This document shows, in pieces, positions 35,341-47,333 of a DNA stretch of 64,000 bases. The notes beneath the pieces were generated by a model. It was not told the DNA's origin, searched no databases, and saw nothing but the letters and a program-made list of their open reading frames with translations. A program made the translations under genes and the position numbers. Positions within the stretch are counted from its first letter, which is position 1, and each line of letters opens with the position of its first letter. The stretch is from Meandrina meandrites (taxonomy: Eukaryota > Cnidaria > Anthozoa > Scleractinia > Meandrinidae): contig OY855916.1 in the NCBI GenBank assembly GCA_963693305.1, positions 10,112,001 through 10,176,000 on the forward strand. Reading direction: 5' to 3'.

Positions 35341-37504
35341 GGCGATAACTTGATTTCTGTTCGCATGTGAAAAGTAGCCGGGCAGTGGCTTTGCCGTGAA
35401 CATGGCACCTAAGTATTTTATTAACTTTTATTAAAAAAAAAAACCCTTCCTTTCCAAATAGACCCATGCGTTTTATGATTTTACTTCCAATCATTGCGAA
35501 ATGTTAGACGAGGATGTTAGATTCTTAGTCAACTTTTATTTTAGAAGTGAAAAAAAAAAAAACATACAGACCACGAAATTAAGTAGCCCTCTGATTATAG
35601 ATTTTGATAATCGAGAAATGTTTATCAGCACACTGAGATAAAATCAGTCAGCTGCGTATTAAACGAAACGCGAGAATAAATATAGACATTCCTTAAATGT
35701 TTCTTTTTCCTTTCGCGTGACAGTCAGGACGTTTCTCGAAGGTTTCTTTTTCCCCTCACGTGACAAGAAATCCGCCATGGATCCTGAACGCGTGATCGCT
35801 TCGATTGTAGTTCTTCTTTTCCTGATTATTGCGCTTAGAAAAGTTCAGAGATTTTTTTCGAGTTGAGGATTGCGGTCGCGATGTGAGAATCGTTACCGAA
35901 AGGTTTTTCGTGACTACATAAAATGTAATTAACAAGAGTTGACTGGAACAAATTACTTGATCTGTATAGCAGTGTAGGGTTTCAAGTACGGAATAGCTTA
36001 GTGTTAAGTGTAGTGTGTCAAACTTCTACAGTTGCGGTTACACATCGTCCTTTTACCGTGGTTAATGGGCTCTTTACCTCGAAAAACTCACAAATCGTGT
36101 GTGACCAACATTTCCCAAGGTAAATTTATCGCGGTGTATTTTCATGGATACATCAAAAAGAACAAAAGAATCGCTCATGCAAGTTACCGAGGTAAATAGG
36201 TAGGTTTTTCAAGTACCCCAAGATAAAATGACCGATCGCAAGGCAAACATCAAAGATAAGCAAATAAAATAAGGAGAGAAATTTGAAATTAAATATGGTT
36301 TAGATTTCCGGAGGTCAACTTTGCGTGTTCAAGGCAGCAAAAGCGTGGTCTTTCTTAGAATCATGGCTGGAGGGCTTGCTGGTTTGTAAGTATAAGCTAC
36401 TTTTTTTGGAAATTTGGCGTTTAAATACAACACAAGTCAAGGAAGATCTATAGTGCATTTTCTTATATGTATTTCGATTTAATCTCTAGGCCTAGAAACA
36501 TCCAACAAGGAGATTTATAAAAACGGAGTCTTCGCCTTCTAATTCTTCGGTGTCTGAAACACTGACATAACAAAGCAGTAGAGGACTGTCGAAACAGTAT
36601 AAATAATAAAAGCGAGATGATGCTAGCAAGCACCCTCGAATTATCCATTTTCGCATTTCGCGCCGAAAACATTGTGAAAGTTTGTGACGGCAAACACCCC
36701 GGTAACGTATTCCCGCGGTGAGTTTACCTCGGTGTAATTTACCTTGGGAATGCTATTTCGTTACAAACATTCCGGTATTTCCATTGTCAGCGTTTTCGTC
36801 GCAAGAAACATGTACTTTGTTTTCTGACATTGTTCTTGGATCGTAGAAAGCGGGCAATAAATCACAAAAGAAATGGAAAACTTAACGGTCGGCGCAAGAA
36901 GGTGGGGGACGAGTGCTTCCAGTAACGCTCAATTCCTCTTGCGTTCATTTGCGTCAAAAATAGAGAGGACGTTCTTTTTTGGTAAAAAATCATAATATTT
37001 TGTTCTGTCATTTTGTTTTCCCGCCTGTTTTGTAATTTTGTCTTCCCGCTTGTTTTGTCATTTTGTTTCCCGAGTGTTTTATCATTTCGTTTTCCCGCAT
37101 GTTCGCCATTTTTATTTCTCGCATATGAAAAAAAGAAGACTTAAAATTATCCCAGCAAAATTTTCCCCAGTCTCTGCTTTCCCCATCCCCGGAAATGGTA
37201 AATCTTCTAAAAACACCTTTCTTTTTAGAGGCGCGAAAGTTGCAAGCGCAGATAACATACAAGCTTTTTACAGCCTAGAGAAACATTCCCTGTTATAATA
37301 GCTTTTTGGTTAAGTATATTTTAGCCTCTTGTTGTAATAGCATTTTAATAAGGAGTACTATTTTTAATCTTAAATTTTAATGTTATGTAAGTTTTAGATA
37401 CAGCGCACCTATAGATACCAGTCTTCCACCTGAATGACCCACCCTGTTTAAATAAAGTTTCATATACTTACTTTCGTAATGATTCAGTATACTCACACGG
37501 TAAA
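35341..37504. other. intergenic stretch, no supported gene
   Basis: A hydrophobic N-terminal-like ORF starts at ATG 35777 (MDPERVIASIVVLLF) and stops within about 25 codons. A minus-strand ORF near 36620 starts similarly (MDNSRVLASIISLLLF). Both could be N-terminal remnants of Harbinger transposases, but this is weak. Nothing else is recognisable. Confidence 0.4.
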
Positions 37505-40120
37505 TGAAATGAAAAAGAATACTTAACAAGTAAGTCAGATGATTTATAACAAACTAGTAGGTATAAAGCCAGGCAAGTGAGCAGAGTGACTTTTCGTTTG
37601 GCGGTTATTCCATGTTTACTTTAAAGGTGGAATGCCTTGAATGTCGATCGCATACTTGTTGTTTCTCTTAGTCAGCTTAGTAATACTGTACAAGAATAAT
37701 ACCAGCTTTATTATTTTTTCCTCGCATTTTTCTTTCCTAAACATTTAAAAAAGGTGATTTACCAGTGTTTATGCCAATATATTTCCGGTTACGTGACTGA
37801 CCTGCTCAAAATTTTATCTCAAAACAAATTACTCTGCCGCCAGAGTTCTGAATCTCACCAACTTTGGACACCGAACAAAGTTAATTATACTCAATTTAAC
37901 CTCAAACTCAGGTGGGTATCACGAAGCAATCTTATCTAGTAGCAGGCGAGGTGTAACTTACTTGCTTTTCTGTAATGCTAAATATAGCCTAAAGCATACT
38001 TCTCGTGCTTGCTCATGAAGGATTAGTTTAAAACGTACCTTTACTAGCCGAGTATAAGCACAGCGTACAACGAATGAAGAGTTCATTCGCCACCTTCATA
38101 ACCCACAATGTATCTGGACTTTTGAACAGATAGATTTAGTGTTAAAACAATGTTTCTGTATTGATTTGTCAACGCTAAGTCAAGTTGACGTGCGGACGTT
38201 TCGCTGTAAATGCGATTGTGAATGCGTAATGTGATGAGCCTGATATCAGGTATGGATTGGATCTCTAATCTGGGTAACAAATTACTTTTTTTCGGTCACG
38301 CATTATAAGAACTATCTTGATGCTGGATAGCTGATTTAAGCGTTGCAAGGAGAGTCAGAAAAGAACGTTAAAATATAAAAAGAAATACGTCCTCCTGGAG
38401 CTTTAAAGAAGTTTTACGGTATTTGTTTGATACGCACCTTCCCTCAAGCTCCTTGCTTTAAACGCACTCAAAATAAGGGTATAAATTCAATTGCTTAACC
38501 ACTTTTTATTTAATAACGTTCATCGGGTTGTCAAGGAAATCCTCTTGAGGAAGTAGGTAGTTTAGGGGCATAGTCAATAAACAATCCTATCATAATTGGC
38601 AACCAATGGTGAAGTACCTGCAAAACTCAATTCACTGCGAGAAATAAGTGGCGAAGGGAGAGCCGTTCAAGGTGACGCTATACAAGTCTGAAAAGAAATT
38701 TTTCTTTTGAGATTAGTTGTCGAATGAACGTATAGTTAATCATAAAAACGGTGGCCATGGCGTACTATGACAACTAATGTGTACATAGAACATTACTTTT
38801 ACCACACCTGACTACACACCGTTTGGACGATGAGTTGTAAAACATTTATAACTCAGCCGCGTGGATAATCAAAGGCCCTTTGGGCTGTCTCGTGTGTGTT
38901 TACAATATTTTTGTGTAATTTGTGATTTCAGTGTTAAAACGTTAAACCACAAGGTATAGCCTCGTTTTGGTGCTAAGTTTAATTTGTTTTCGTTCTATAA
39001 TTTTATAAAATGACTGTTCTTTTATAATTCTTTTTGATGTATTGATGCCTTGCTTCTTTTGTTTTTGTAAAGTTCTCAGGCTCATAGGCTAGTTTCTACC
39101 AGGTAGTTTTGTTTCGTCTTAAACTCAACCTGACAGCTGCAATTCGCTAAGGGTGCAGAGGATTACAAAGAAGGTGCATTCCAAAATTAGGAAAAAATAG
39201 CTGCCCCCTTTCTTTGTCCGTGGTATATGCTAAAGTGTAAGATCAATGTAAGATATTGACTTTGATCAGTAGTAGAGAGTATTCTGGTCTCGAATTGTCA
39301 CTATTCGTTATCGTCGCTATTTATTAACTTCGTTAAAAAGTAATTTGTTACCCAGATTAGAGATCCAATCCATACCAGATATCAGGCTCATCACATTACG
39401 CATTCACAATCGCATTTACAGCGAAACGTCCGCACGTCAACTTGACTTAGCGTTGACAAATCAATACAGAAACACTGTTTTAACACTAAATCTATCTGTT
39501 CAAAAGTCCAGATACATTGTGGGTTATGAAGGTGGCGAATGAACTCTTCATTCGTTGTACGCTGTGCTTATACTCGGCTAGTAAAGGTACGTTTTAAACT
39601 AATCCTTCATGAGCAAGCACGAGAAGTATGCTTTAGGCTATATTTAGCATTACAGAAAAGCAAGTAAGTTACACCTCGCCTGCTACTAGATAAGATTGCT
39701 TCGTGATACCCACCTGAGTTTGAGGTTAAATTGAGTATAATTAACTTTGTTCGGTGTCCAAAGTTGGTGAGATTCAGAACTCTGGCGGCAGAGTAATTTG
39801 TTTTGAGATAAAATTTTGAGCATGTCAGTCACGTAACCGGAAATATATTGGCATAAACACTGGTAAATCACCTTTTTTAAATGTTTAGGAAAGAAAAATG
39901 CGAGGGAAAAATAATAAAGCTGGTATTATTCTTGTACAGTATTACTAAGCTGACTAAGAGAAACAACAAGTATGCGATCGACATTCAACGCATTCCACCT
40001 TTAAAGTAAACATGGAATAACCGCCAAACGAAAAGTCACTCTGCTCACTTGCCTGGCTTTATACCTACTAGTTTGTTATAAATCATCTGACTTACTTGTT
40101 AAGTATTCTTTTTCATTTCA
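37505..40120. repeat. 2.6-kb inverted repeat with two 786-bp arms
   Basis: The left arm 37505-38290 and right arm 39335-40120 are reverse complements of identical length with no indel; I spotted three substitutions. The 1044-bp spacer (38291-39334) is not symmetric. Each arm carries the same small ORFs, so those are duplicates rather than genes. No target duplication flanks the outer ends (GGTAAA left, GTTCAA right). Its class is unknown: a foldback transposon, a recent inverted duplication or an assembly artefact. Confidence 0.85.
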
Positions 40121-40495
40121 GTTCAATTGTAACACTTTCAAGTACAACTGTTTTTGAGCTTTCGGCAAACGTTTTCATGCCATCTTTCTTTGGTTCCATT
40201 AATGAGTCTTGCTAACTTCTTACTTTTAATTGGGATGCCGTGACGACTGGACAATTTTTGTTCTTTTGCATAATGTATCAATTTTATTTTGCACAGGAAA
40301 TTTGCCGTTGCCGTTAAAAGAGTAAGGCGTACAATAAGGCAGCAGAAAGGAGTTACGCTGTTGCAAATCCTTAATCGATATCAAAGTTAAGCCACAAGAA
40401 ACACTCTTGCTCGTCGAAGGAATTGAATAAAAACCAGTCAGTTTGATAGCAGAATCATTGTCGTTTCTCATCAGGCAGTACGCCGGCATTTTCAG

Positions 40496-40810
40496 CAAAC
40501 CCCCCAAACCCGTTACTTGTTTCTGAAGGCAACAATCTCACCCTGGAATGGACGTACAACTTTGGAGATGGATCATTCAAACAGATTGTTTTTGGAAATG
40601 CGCACACAAGCGACATTGTAGACAAGGACGGTGCCAGTACACTATATATGGCTCCTGCGTACAGAGGTCGTTTACTAGTGAATGTAAAAGATACCTATAC
40701 ATCGATCACGTTCCTGAGAGTGAATAGAACAGACAGTGATGAATATACGCTGACGATGAAAAGCAGAAACAGAGAAAGGGCCAAGAGTAAAGTGAAGATT
40801 TCAGTAGAGT
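40496..40810 (+). CDS. V-like Ig exon lacking the canonical cysteines
   Basis: The 315-bp phase 1-1 exon encodes LLVSEGNNLTLEWTYNF, YRGRLLVNVKDTYTSITF and VNRTDSDEYTLTMKS. The strand order and the D-x-x-E-Y signature are Ig V-type. The B-strand Cys position is Trp (LTLEW) and the F-strand Cys position is Thr or Leu (EYTLT). Acceptor GCATTTTCAG, donor GAGT|GTAAGT. It is the only V-like exon in the window and sits where an N-terminal domain would be. Confidence 0.8.
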
Positions 40811-43800
40811 GTAAGTACGAAAAGGAAATGAATAGCTCATATGTTCTGTGTCAAATTAAGCTGCTTTCAAGAGTTTCACGGATGCGTGTACCGGGTTATT
40901 GAGAAGGGAAAAATTTATAGCGCTCTCAAATATATATAGTATACTATAAATTTCCGAAAATAAACCAAACCACGCCCACATCCCCCCCCCCCCCCCCCCC
41001 AAACCTCCGCCCCCTAAAATTAATTACTCTCATGCAATAGTATAACACCCCACTCCCGTCGCATACAGGTAAACAAGCCACTATTTTCGACTCCTCCTCC
41101 GGGTAGATCTTGAAATATATTTCTTTCTGACATCCGAAATGATTCCCCGACTTTTTTGTGGTTCTCTAATGTAAATTGAAATAAAATGCCGTGTTAGAAC
41201 ACACGAAAGTGGCTCTGAAGTTACTGTCCGCCGATTGGGCAAAATAATACAAAGGATTTATTTAGCTCAATCAGGAGCCAGCATTCGCACAAAGGCTTGG
41301 AAATGGTCTGGAGAGACTCGTTTTCCAGAGGCTCTTTTTCTTTTATAGAAAACTTTTGCGCTACGATTTCTGCCCGGCTTACTTCGTTTCGGCCTGACTA
41401 ACTGCCCCTGGGTCTCCGAGGATGGGATGGGGTTTAAAGACAATTGACAAATCGCCAAAATTATAGCTGACAACTGACATATCGCCTAAAATTTAACTGA
41501 CAACTGACATTTGAGTGAGTTTTCCTGGCAACTGACAAAAGACTGTCTGTCCTTAATATCCACAAAATCCCGTTGAAAATAACATTGTATGACTCTTTTC
41601 GTCTAACAAATGTACGTTTTATGCTAAATCGTAGCAGCAGGACGGTAGAGTGTCATATTTTGTTAATAATTTACCGTATGACCCATAACCTGATTGAGAT
41701 TTTTAGTGGGAAGAGTGGGATTCTTGTATGCACCCAAAAAAGTCACCGTATCCCGTCCAAACAGAACCAGAAGCATTTTTGAAACACTTATATTCAAACG
41801 AACTTCCCTGTTATATAACTCCTTCCGAAACTGAATAAGCCTACCGAAAACAATGTTACAGGTTTTTTATGAGGCTCAAGATCAGAGCGCGCGCTACGAT
41901 TGTGTCCTTGACGTCAATATTGCATCGAGCGGACAAAAAATGCGCTACTAGCATAAACATAAAAAAAATACACGTTTCAGCTCTTTAGTCACGTTTTCCC
42001 AAATTGGTTTATCAGAAAAATGTTCAGAATGCTTTCTGACATTTTTCTCGAAAACATACAGTACAACCCATGATTAAACAATGCATTCACGATTAATTTT
42101 AGGGATGAATCGCGACCAAAGCCAAAATTTAAAAGAAATCTGTAAAACCGATTTTGAGTCGTTTTTTTAATGGGCAAAATATCACAGTTTCCTATTTTAC
42201 GAAAATTCTGTCTGACGAATTTTGTTTTTATTCTGCATGATTGTTTTATCACATCCAATTTCAGAAATCTGAAGGTAGGCTCATACAGGCAGATTTTGAG
42301 AACAAACGCCATTGGAATTACTAGTGGCCAGTCTCCTATTAAGCCCTCGGTCGTTCATTTTTGCCGTCTATCGGCAATTGTATTGTTCAAATGTCCCATA
42401 TAATGGTTTGAGGAAGATAAGAGAAAGATAAAACATTTCTGAACAACAACTGTAGGGCCTCTCATTGTATCATGCAATAATGTGTAAAAAAGCGCCATGA
42501 AATTCATGACCGAAATATTTTGTTCGCAACTTTCAATAATATTGCATAACATTATATTTTTTTAACAAAAAAAAGCAAAGTAGATTATTAGTATATACCA
42601 CACAAGTGAATAGTGCTTTCCGCGCGCGCTGATTGGTTAACTCGGAGGTGATTAGCAAAGTACTATTCACCTCCGAGCAGCCGAAGAGAAATAAAATGGC
42701 TTGGCGCGTCGCTTTGGGTACCGAAAGTAATGTTTTGGTGCGCTAGTTATTCCACTTGTGTGGTATATACTAAAACAATTATTCACCTCAGTGTCGGTGA
42801 AAGTGGTGGAGATTTACCTCGTCGCTTCGCGGCTCGGTAAATATCCACCACTTATCACCTCAACTTCGGTGAATAATTTTTAATCATTCACTCCGCTGCA
42901 AACCAGAATCAGAGAAGGAGATTAGTTTACATTTAAATTTCACTTTAATGTAAATCATTGTTAATATATTCGCCATTTGATTTCATGCAGCTAATTAATC
43001 ATAAGCTTGATGATGTGTTTTTTAATTACAGATTTAGATCAACCTAAAGTAACTTTTCATCCTCTGACTGCCAGAATTAGAGAAGGGGATGACATCATTT
43101 TATCTTGTAACGCTGTTGGAAATCCAGAAGCGAAAGTATCTTGGACCAGAAATGGATCTCCTTTAGATAGAAGCAACAATTCCAGGATCGGTTTTTCAGA
43201 AGGCAAAACGCAGTTGACTGTAATTAATGTGAGCAGGACAGACAGCGAAGAATACCGATGTTTGGCGAGCAATAGTCTTAGAAATGCTACATCCAATGCT
43301 GTTACTAACACTGGATGTACAATGTAAGAACACTGCTTTTACCTCATTCATTTCTTTTTCGCCATCTGTACTTTAAATCCCTAACTTGGATGAGCTCACT
43401 ACAGAATGAATTTGGTTTGCCTGGTTAATTAAGGTTCTAGTCTAAGATAAACTTTTGTTCGTTTCTCTCACGATGGAATGATTTATCACTTTGAAATGTT
43501 GGTTTTTTTGACTGCCATGCTGCCAGTCTTCAACGAGGTACATCAGGCGATGAGGTTGATTGTTTTTGTGGCAGGTTAATTTTGTACCAATGAGATTCCA
43601 AACAGGAAGGTCTCTGGTCTCGTTGGCGCGTTTAGAACCTCCGAAGGACTCGGTACAAGCAAACCGCATACCTCTCTCGTGTTCTTTTACTCTTGCATTG
43701 TTCTCCTTGTTTTCCCTACAGACTGTAGCGAAGCAAATCTTTAATGTAATAGAATACCGCATCATATTTAAATTTATGCGTGACTTATTTCTGTACTGTC

Positions 43801-46800
43801 GATCTTTTTATTTTTTGTTTTAACGGTCCTCTTCATACACGAATAGGGATATCCGAGTTGTTCTTTTCTTTAAAAACAACTGATGGTGTAAGTATGAGGT
43901 GTTTGAGTCACTCATATACAGCTATTTCGAGAAAGGTTGTCGGGAAAAGGCACCAAAGTGCACGCGACAAGACCGTAAGGTGGTCTGGGTATTCACTGGA
44001 ATTTTGCATGTTGGCCTAGAGGAAGTGCACAAGTTTGTACTTTTACACGTGAAGAATTTGTTTTTCCCCTTAGGAGGCCTTTGTATGTAGCTTTACTTTA
44101 CCATCGAATGTCTTTAAGTAAGGAAATTCGTCTCAAATCAAGCGAGGTTAAACGTACATTTTTTCTACATGTCTGAAGAGAAAGAAAACGTGCAAATTCG
44201 CGTTTTTTAGGTCGTAATATTTCATTAGTACTCAGCAGGTGCAGTAGCTCTCTGTATACGTCTCGGTCTTGTCGCGTGCACTTGTGTGGGTTTTTTGTTT
44301 CAACAACCTTTCTCGAAATAGCTGTAGACACTTGATAATAATACACTCCACCGACTGAGGATGTGAATCACAGGCTAAGTATCGGTCACTGGTGCGAGGG
44401 GGCTGAGCCGAAAATCAGGTGCGAGGTAAATCAACCTCCATGTTTTCCATCTCTACCCATTTTGCAGCCACGATAAGCCATGATAAAATACCTTTTTGAA
44501 AGATAATCTTTTTTTGAAAAGTAATCTTTTTTACAAACGCGCCAATCGAGGATGTTGTACATCTGACACTGCTCTATCTAGAGGATGAACCTATAGTCTT
44601 GCCGAGCGCATAGCAATTGCAAGACGGATCGTGAGACAAACGAACAAACGTTTGTCTGTCTTTCAAGCCACGAACCAAATTTTTAATGACATATGATTAT
44701 TCTGGCTTGGAAATAGTTACTGGTTTTGCTGTAACGATGTGGTTGGATAAGATCAAATAAATTTGTGGTTGACTCCTTAGTGTTCAACCAACTAGTTCAA
44801 CCAAATTGCGAAATAACTTACATCAAAGTAAATTGGTTCTGCCAACATAATCTGGTAATGTTGATGATGAACACTCTTCCATCATGTGCACAGTGTAACC
44901 TGCGAATGGGCGAACACCATTAAAAACACGATTTAATAGAACTATGTTAGGGATGGGGCATCTTAAAAAATTTAGCCGAAAGTTTTTATGTTTGTCATTT
45001 GCCACCCGTATTAATCTTGTCTAATTTTGACAATCCCTGTTCCTTTCTGTTTTGTTACATTTTAGGTTTCTTTTTGACTAAGTAAACGTCTTGTTTTAAG
45101 TTTGCCTTCGATTTATAGATACTGTAAGCACACAACAAAAAATTCTCAACATCTTCTTACAAAGCTCGTTTCAGGTATCCATATATACTGACCATTATCT
45201 AGTGCAGTCCACAGATCTTGCATTATGGTAACAATCTACACTTCGCTGCCAAAAAATAAAGTTGAAAAGTTATAGCAAGTTCTGTTCCTTTTTTTGCAGA
45301 TCAGCCTGAGTTCACTGTTAACAAACATTATGTTGCAAAACGAGAAGGGGATAACGTGACCCTCTTCTGTAACGCTATTGGAAATCCAATACCGACAATA
45401 TCGTGGACCAGAAATGGATATCCCATAGGGACAAATGGCAATTTTAGGATCAGTTTTTTCCTGCGTAAAAAGCGGTTGACTATAACGAATGTGAGCAGGA
45501 CAGACAGCGGAGAATACCAGTGTGTGGCGAACAACAGCCTTGGAAATGCTACATCCAATGCCACACTGGATATCCAACGTAAGCTGAGTGTGTTGTTTAA
45601 GTTGATCAAATTAAAAGCAAAAAGTTATGTCATTTTGATTTGTCGGAAAAAAAGTTCAGCTTTGGTACAAAACATATAATCAAACATAAATTATGTTTGA
45701 TTACATGTATATATCACATACACGTATAAAAAAAGTGTCGTGTTCGAGGAATGTTTAACTTCCTGAGGATGAAAACATAACAGACAAGTGTAGTCCTCAA
45801 AATGTTTATCATTCGCGACAGATCAGCCCAAGATCACTGCTCATCCTCAGAACAGTACTAGGAAAGAAGACTTTTACGTGTGACTTTTACTTTTACGTGT
45901 AACGCTACTGGAAATCCAGTTCCGAGAATATCATGGACCAGAAATGGATCACCAATAAATGCAAATAATTATTCCAGGATCAGTTTTTCAGCAGACAGAA
46001 AGCAATTGACTATAGCAAATGTGGAAAGGACAGACAGCGGAGAATACTGATGTATGGCGAACAACAGGGTTAGAAATAAAAATATTGAAGGACCGTAGCC
46101 AGGGTTAAACATATTAAAAATTTTAAAGACGATCTCTGGCTAAAAATATTTAAAAAGTACAAGCTTTCGACTGTTTGATCTACAGTCTTCAACGGGTAAA
46201 AATGAATGACGAAATATGAATATAAATGTGTAAGAATAAAAAAGAATGGACTATGTAAATTAATTATGAATGTGTGTAAAAAGAATGTTGTATTGCCCAG
46301 GGAGTGGGCAGGAATTGTTGTCAGCATTTGGCGTCACCATGGAATGCCACGATTCTAGTGTTTTTCTTATTCGGAAACTGCCTTTGTCGATTACGGAGGC
46401 GTTGTTAAAGTCAATGGAATGGTCATGGGACCGTGCATGGTTCGCAATTCTGGAGCCTTTAACCGCTGTTTTTACATTTCTTAAGTGTTCTTTCCTTCGG
46501 GTGTTAAACGCTCTTCCAGTTTCGCCAATATAACACCACGAACAGTTGGCGCAAGGAATTTTGTAGACAACGTTGGTTTGTAAATCCGGAGCAGGGCGAA
46601 ACTTCGGGGCCGGGAACTGTTGTTGAAGAGTGTTCATTGGCTTATTTGTGACCGAGATATCATATTTTTTCAAAACGCCGGTCAAGGGCTCAGCTACACC
46701 TTTGATATATGGAAGGGACGCGAAAGACTTGCGTGACTCAGAAGATTCGACTAAATGGTCCCATGACCATTCCATTGACTTTAACAACGCCTCCGTAATC

Positions 46801-46998
46801 GACAAAGTGTTAGATGGACAAAGAATAATGAGAGATTGAACGTAACAGCAAATTCAAGACTTACAGTGTCTCAAACGAACAGTGATTACAGTTTAACAAT
46901 TACAGATGTTCACAGATACGACGCAGTTCAATACAGATGTGTACCTAATAACAGTATTGACAACTGTACTTCATCTGCCGCAACACTGGAAGTTTACT
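40496..46998 (+). CDS. decaying IgSF gene: V-like domain plus I-set exons
   Basis: The exons run 40496-40810 (V-like, no canonical cysteines), 43032-43323 (I-set, frameshifted near its end), 45300-45578 (intact I-set), 45822-46076 (pseudo-exon) and 46815-46998 (3' half of an I-set exon). All acceptors enter in phase 1. No signal-peptide exon was found upstream, and no transmembrane exon follows convincingly; candidates are noted at 49462 and 49697. The I-set exons are closest to subtype A of the upstream receptor and of the 60-kb gene, pointing to tandem gene duplication. I cannot tell whether it still makes a protein. A short secreted product ending just after 43323 is possible. Confidence 0.5.
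42590..42772. mobile_element. TA-flanked MITE, copy 2
   Basis: GTATATACCACACAAGTGAA and TTCCACTTGTGTGGTATATA are clean terminal repeats, and the interior matches 20133-20315 with few changes. The palindrome behind it (42776-42880) is expanded relative to copy 1 by an internal GAAAGTGGTGGAGATTTACC palindrome, a nested insertion. Confidence 0.75.
43032..43323 (+). pseudogene. I-set exon with a 4-base frameshift before its donor
   Basis: Cysteines (LSCNAVGNPEAKVSWTRNGS, EYRCLASNS) are intact. Near the end, GTTACTAACACTGGATGTAC carries an extra four bases relative to sister exons, which read GCTACACTGGATATCCAAT. The exon therefore ends in phase 2 at AAT|GTAAGA. Reading through the donor gives TAA at 43325-43327. 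The result is either a dead exon or a terminal exon for a soluble form. Confidence 0.75.
43899..44335. mobile_element. MITE-like inverted repeat
   Basis: AGCTATTTCGAGAAAGGTTG at about 43920 and CAACCTTTCTCGAAATAGCT at about 44308 are mirror images, and GTGCACGCGACAAGACCG at 43958 pairs with CGGTCTTGTCGCGTGCAC near 44266. The spacer is about 290 bp with no ORF. Confidence 0.6.
45300..45578 (+). CDS. intact I-set Ig exon (subtype A)
   Basis: The 279-bp phase 1-1 exon carries LFCNAIGNPIPTISWTRNGY and SGEYQCVANNSLGNATSNA. Acceptor TTTTTTGCAG, donor CAAC|GTAAGC. A basic stretch (FLRKKRL) replaces the usual SADNKQL. Confidence 0.85.
45822..46076 (+). pseudogene. broken I-set exon (subtype A)
   Basis: It starts like its sisters (QPKITAHPQNSTR) but has a stop after a GACTTTTACGTGT duplication (45870-45900) and a second stop where the F-strand EYRC should be (TACTGATGT). 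The G strand is lost at the junction with a Penelope fragment. Confidence 0.85.
46077..46814 (-). mobile_element. Penelope-like retroelement, GIY-YIG end
   Basis: The minus-strand frame 46805-46260 encodes TNVVYKIPCANCSWCYIGET, then GRAFNTRRKEHLRNVK and RIANHARSHDHS. This is the Zn-knuckle and GIY-YIG endonuclease found at the C-terminus of Penelope-like elements. The reverse transcriptase is absent. The 3' flank (46200-46160 on the minus strand) reads GAAGACTGTAG then CAGTCGAAAG, like the degenerate hammerhead-type motif of such elements. The frame's first 26 or so codons are an inverted copy of its own C-terminal part: 46380-46430 mirrors 46757-46806. Confidence 0.85.
46815..46998 (+). pseudogene. 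3' half of an I-set exon (subtype C)
   Basis: It begins inside the C strand at the Trp (WTKNNERLNVTANSRLTVS) directly against the Penelope fragment and runs to a good donor (TACT|GTAAGT). It is the closest match to exon 25494-25781. No acceptor or N-terminal half remains. Confidence 0.8.
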
Positions 46999-47069
46999 GT
47001 AAGTAAATGCTGTTGTTGATTCAGTTCCCAATTATGACGAAAGCCTCACAGGACATAGCACATTATTAT

Positions 47070-47172
47070 ACGTTTCAACATCTCACTATTCGACGACATT
47101 GTAGATAACCTGTCTGCTCTCAGCCAATTATCATTGCCAGAGAGCAGACAGGTTATCTACTGGTTATCTATG
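47070..47172. repeat. hairpin-forming inverted repeat
   Basis: GTAGATAACCTGTCTGCTCT at 47101 is mirrored by AGAGCAGACAGGTTATCTAC at about 47141, with a 20-base spacer. A foldback structure. Confidence 0.6.
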
Positions 47173-47333
47173 GCTATGAATTCTTGTAACTACAGACAAT
47201 AGGGATTCATGCATGACGAGCTATAAATAATAGACAGGGATAATTGTGATATGCACGTGGTGTGCATCGGGCGGACCGCCCTATTTACGACAGTGGGAAA
47301 GAAATAAACGATTCTATATTCGGCAAAAAATTA

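Noticed and set aside
35777..35860. ATG in good context with hydrophobic start (MDPERVIASIVVLLF), considered as the signal exon for the 40-kb Ig gene
   Set aside because: It stops within about 25 codons and has no donor in phase 1. It resembles the N-terminus of a Harbinger-type transposase more than a signal peptide.
37754..37939. 61-codon ORF repeated exactly at 39686-39871 on the other strand, considered as a conserved peptide gene
   Set aside because: The identity is explained by the arms of the 2.6-kb inverted repeat. It has no recognisable domain.
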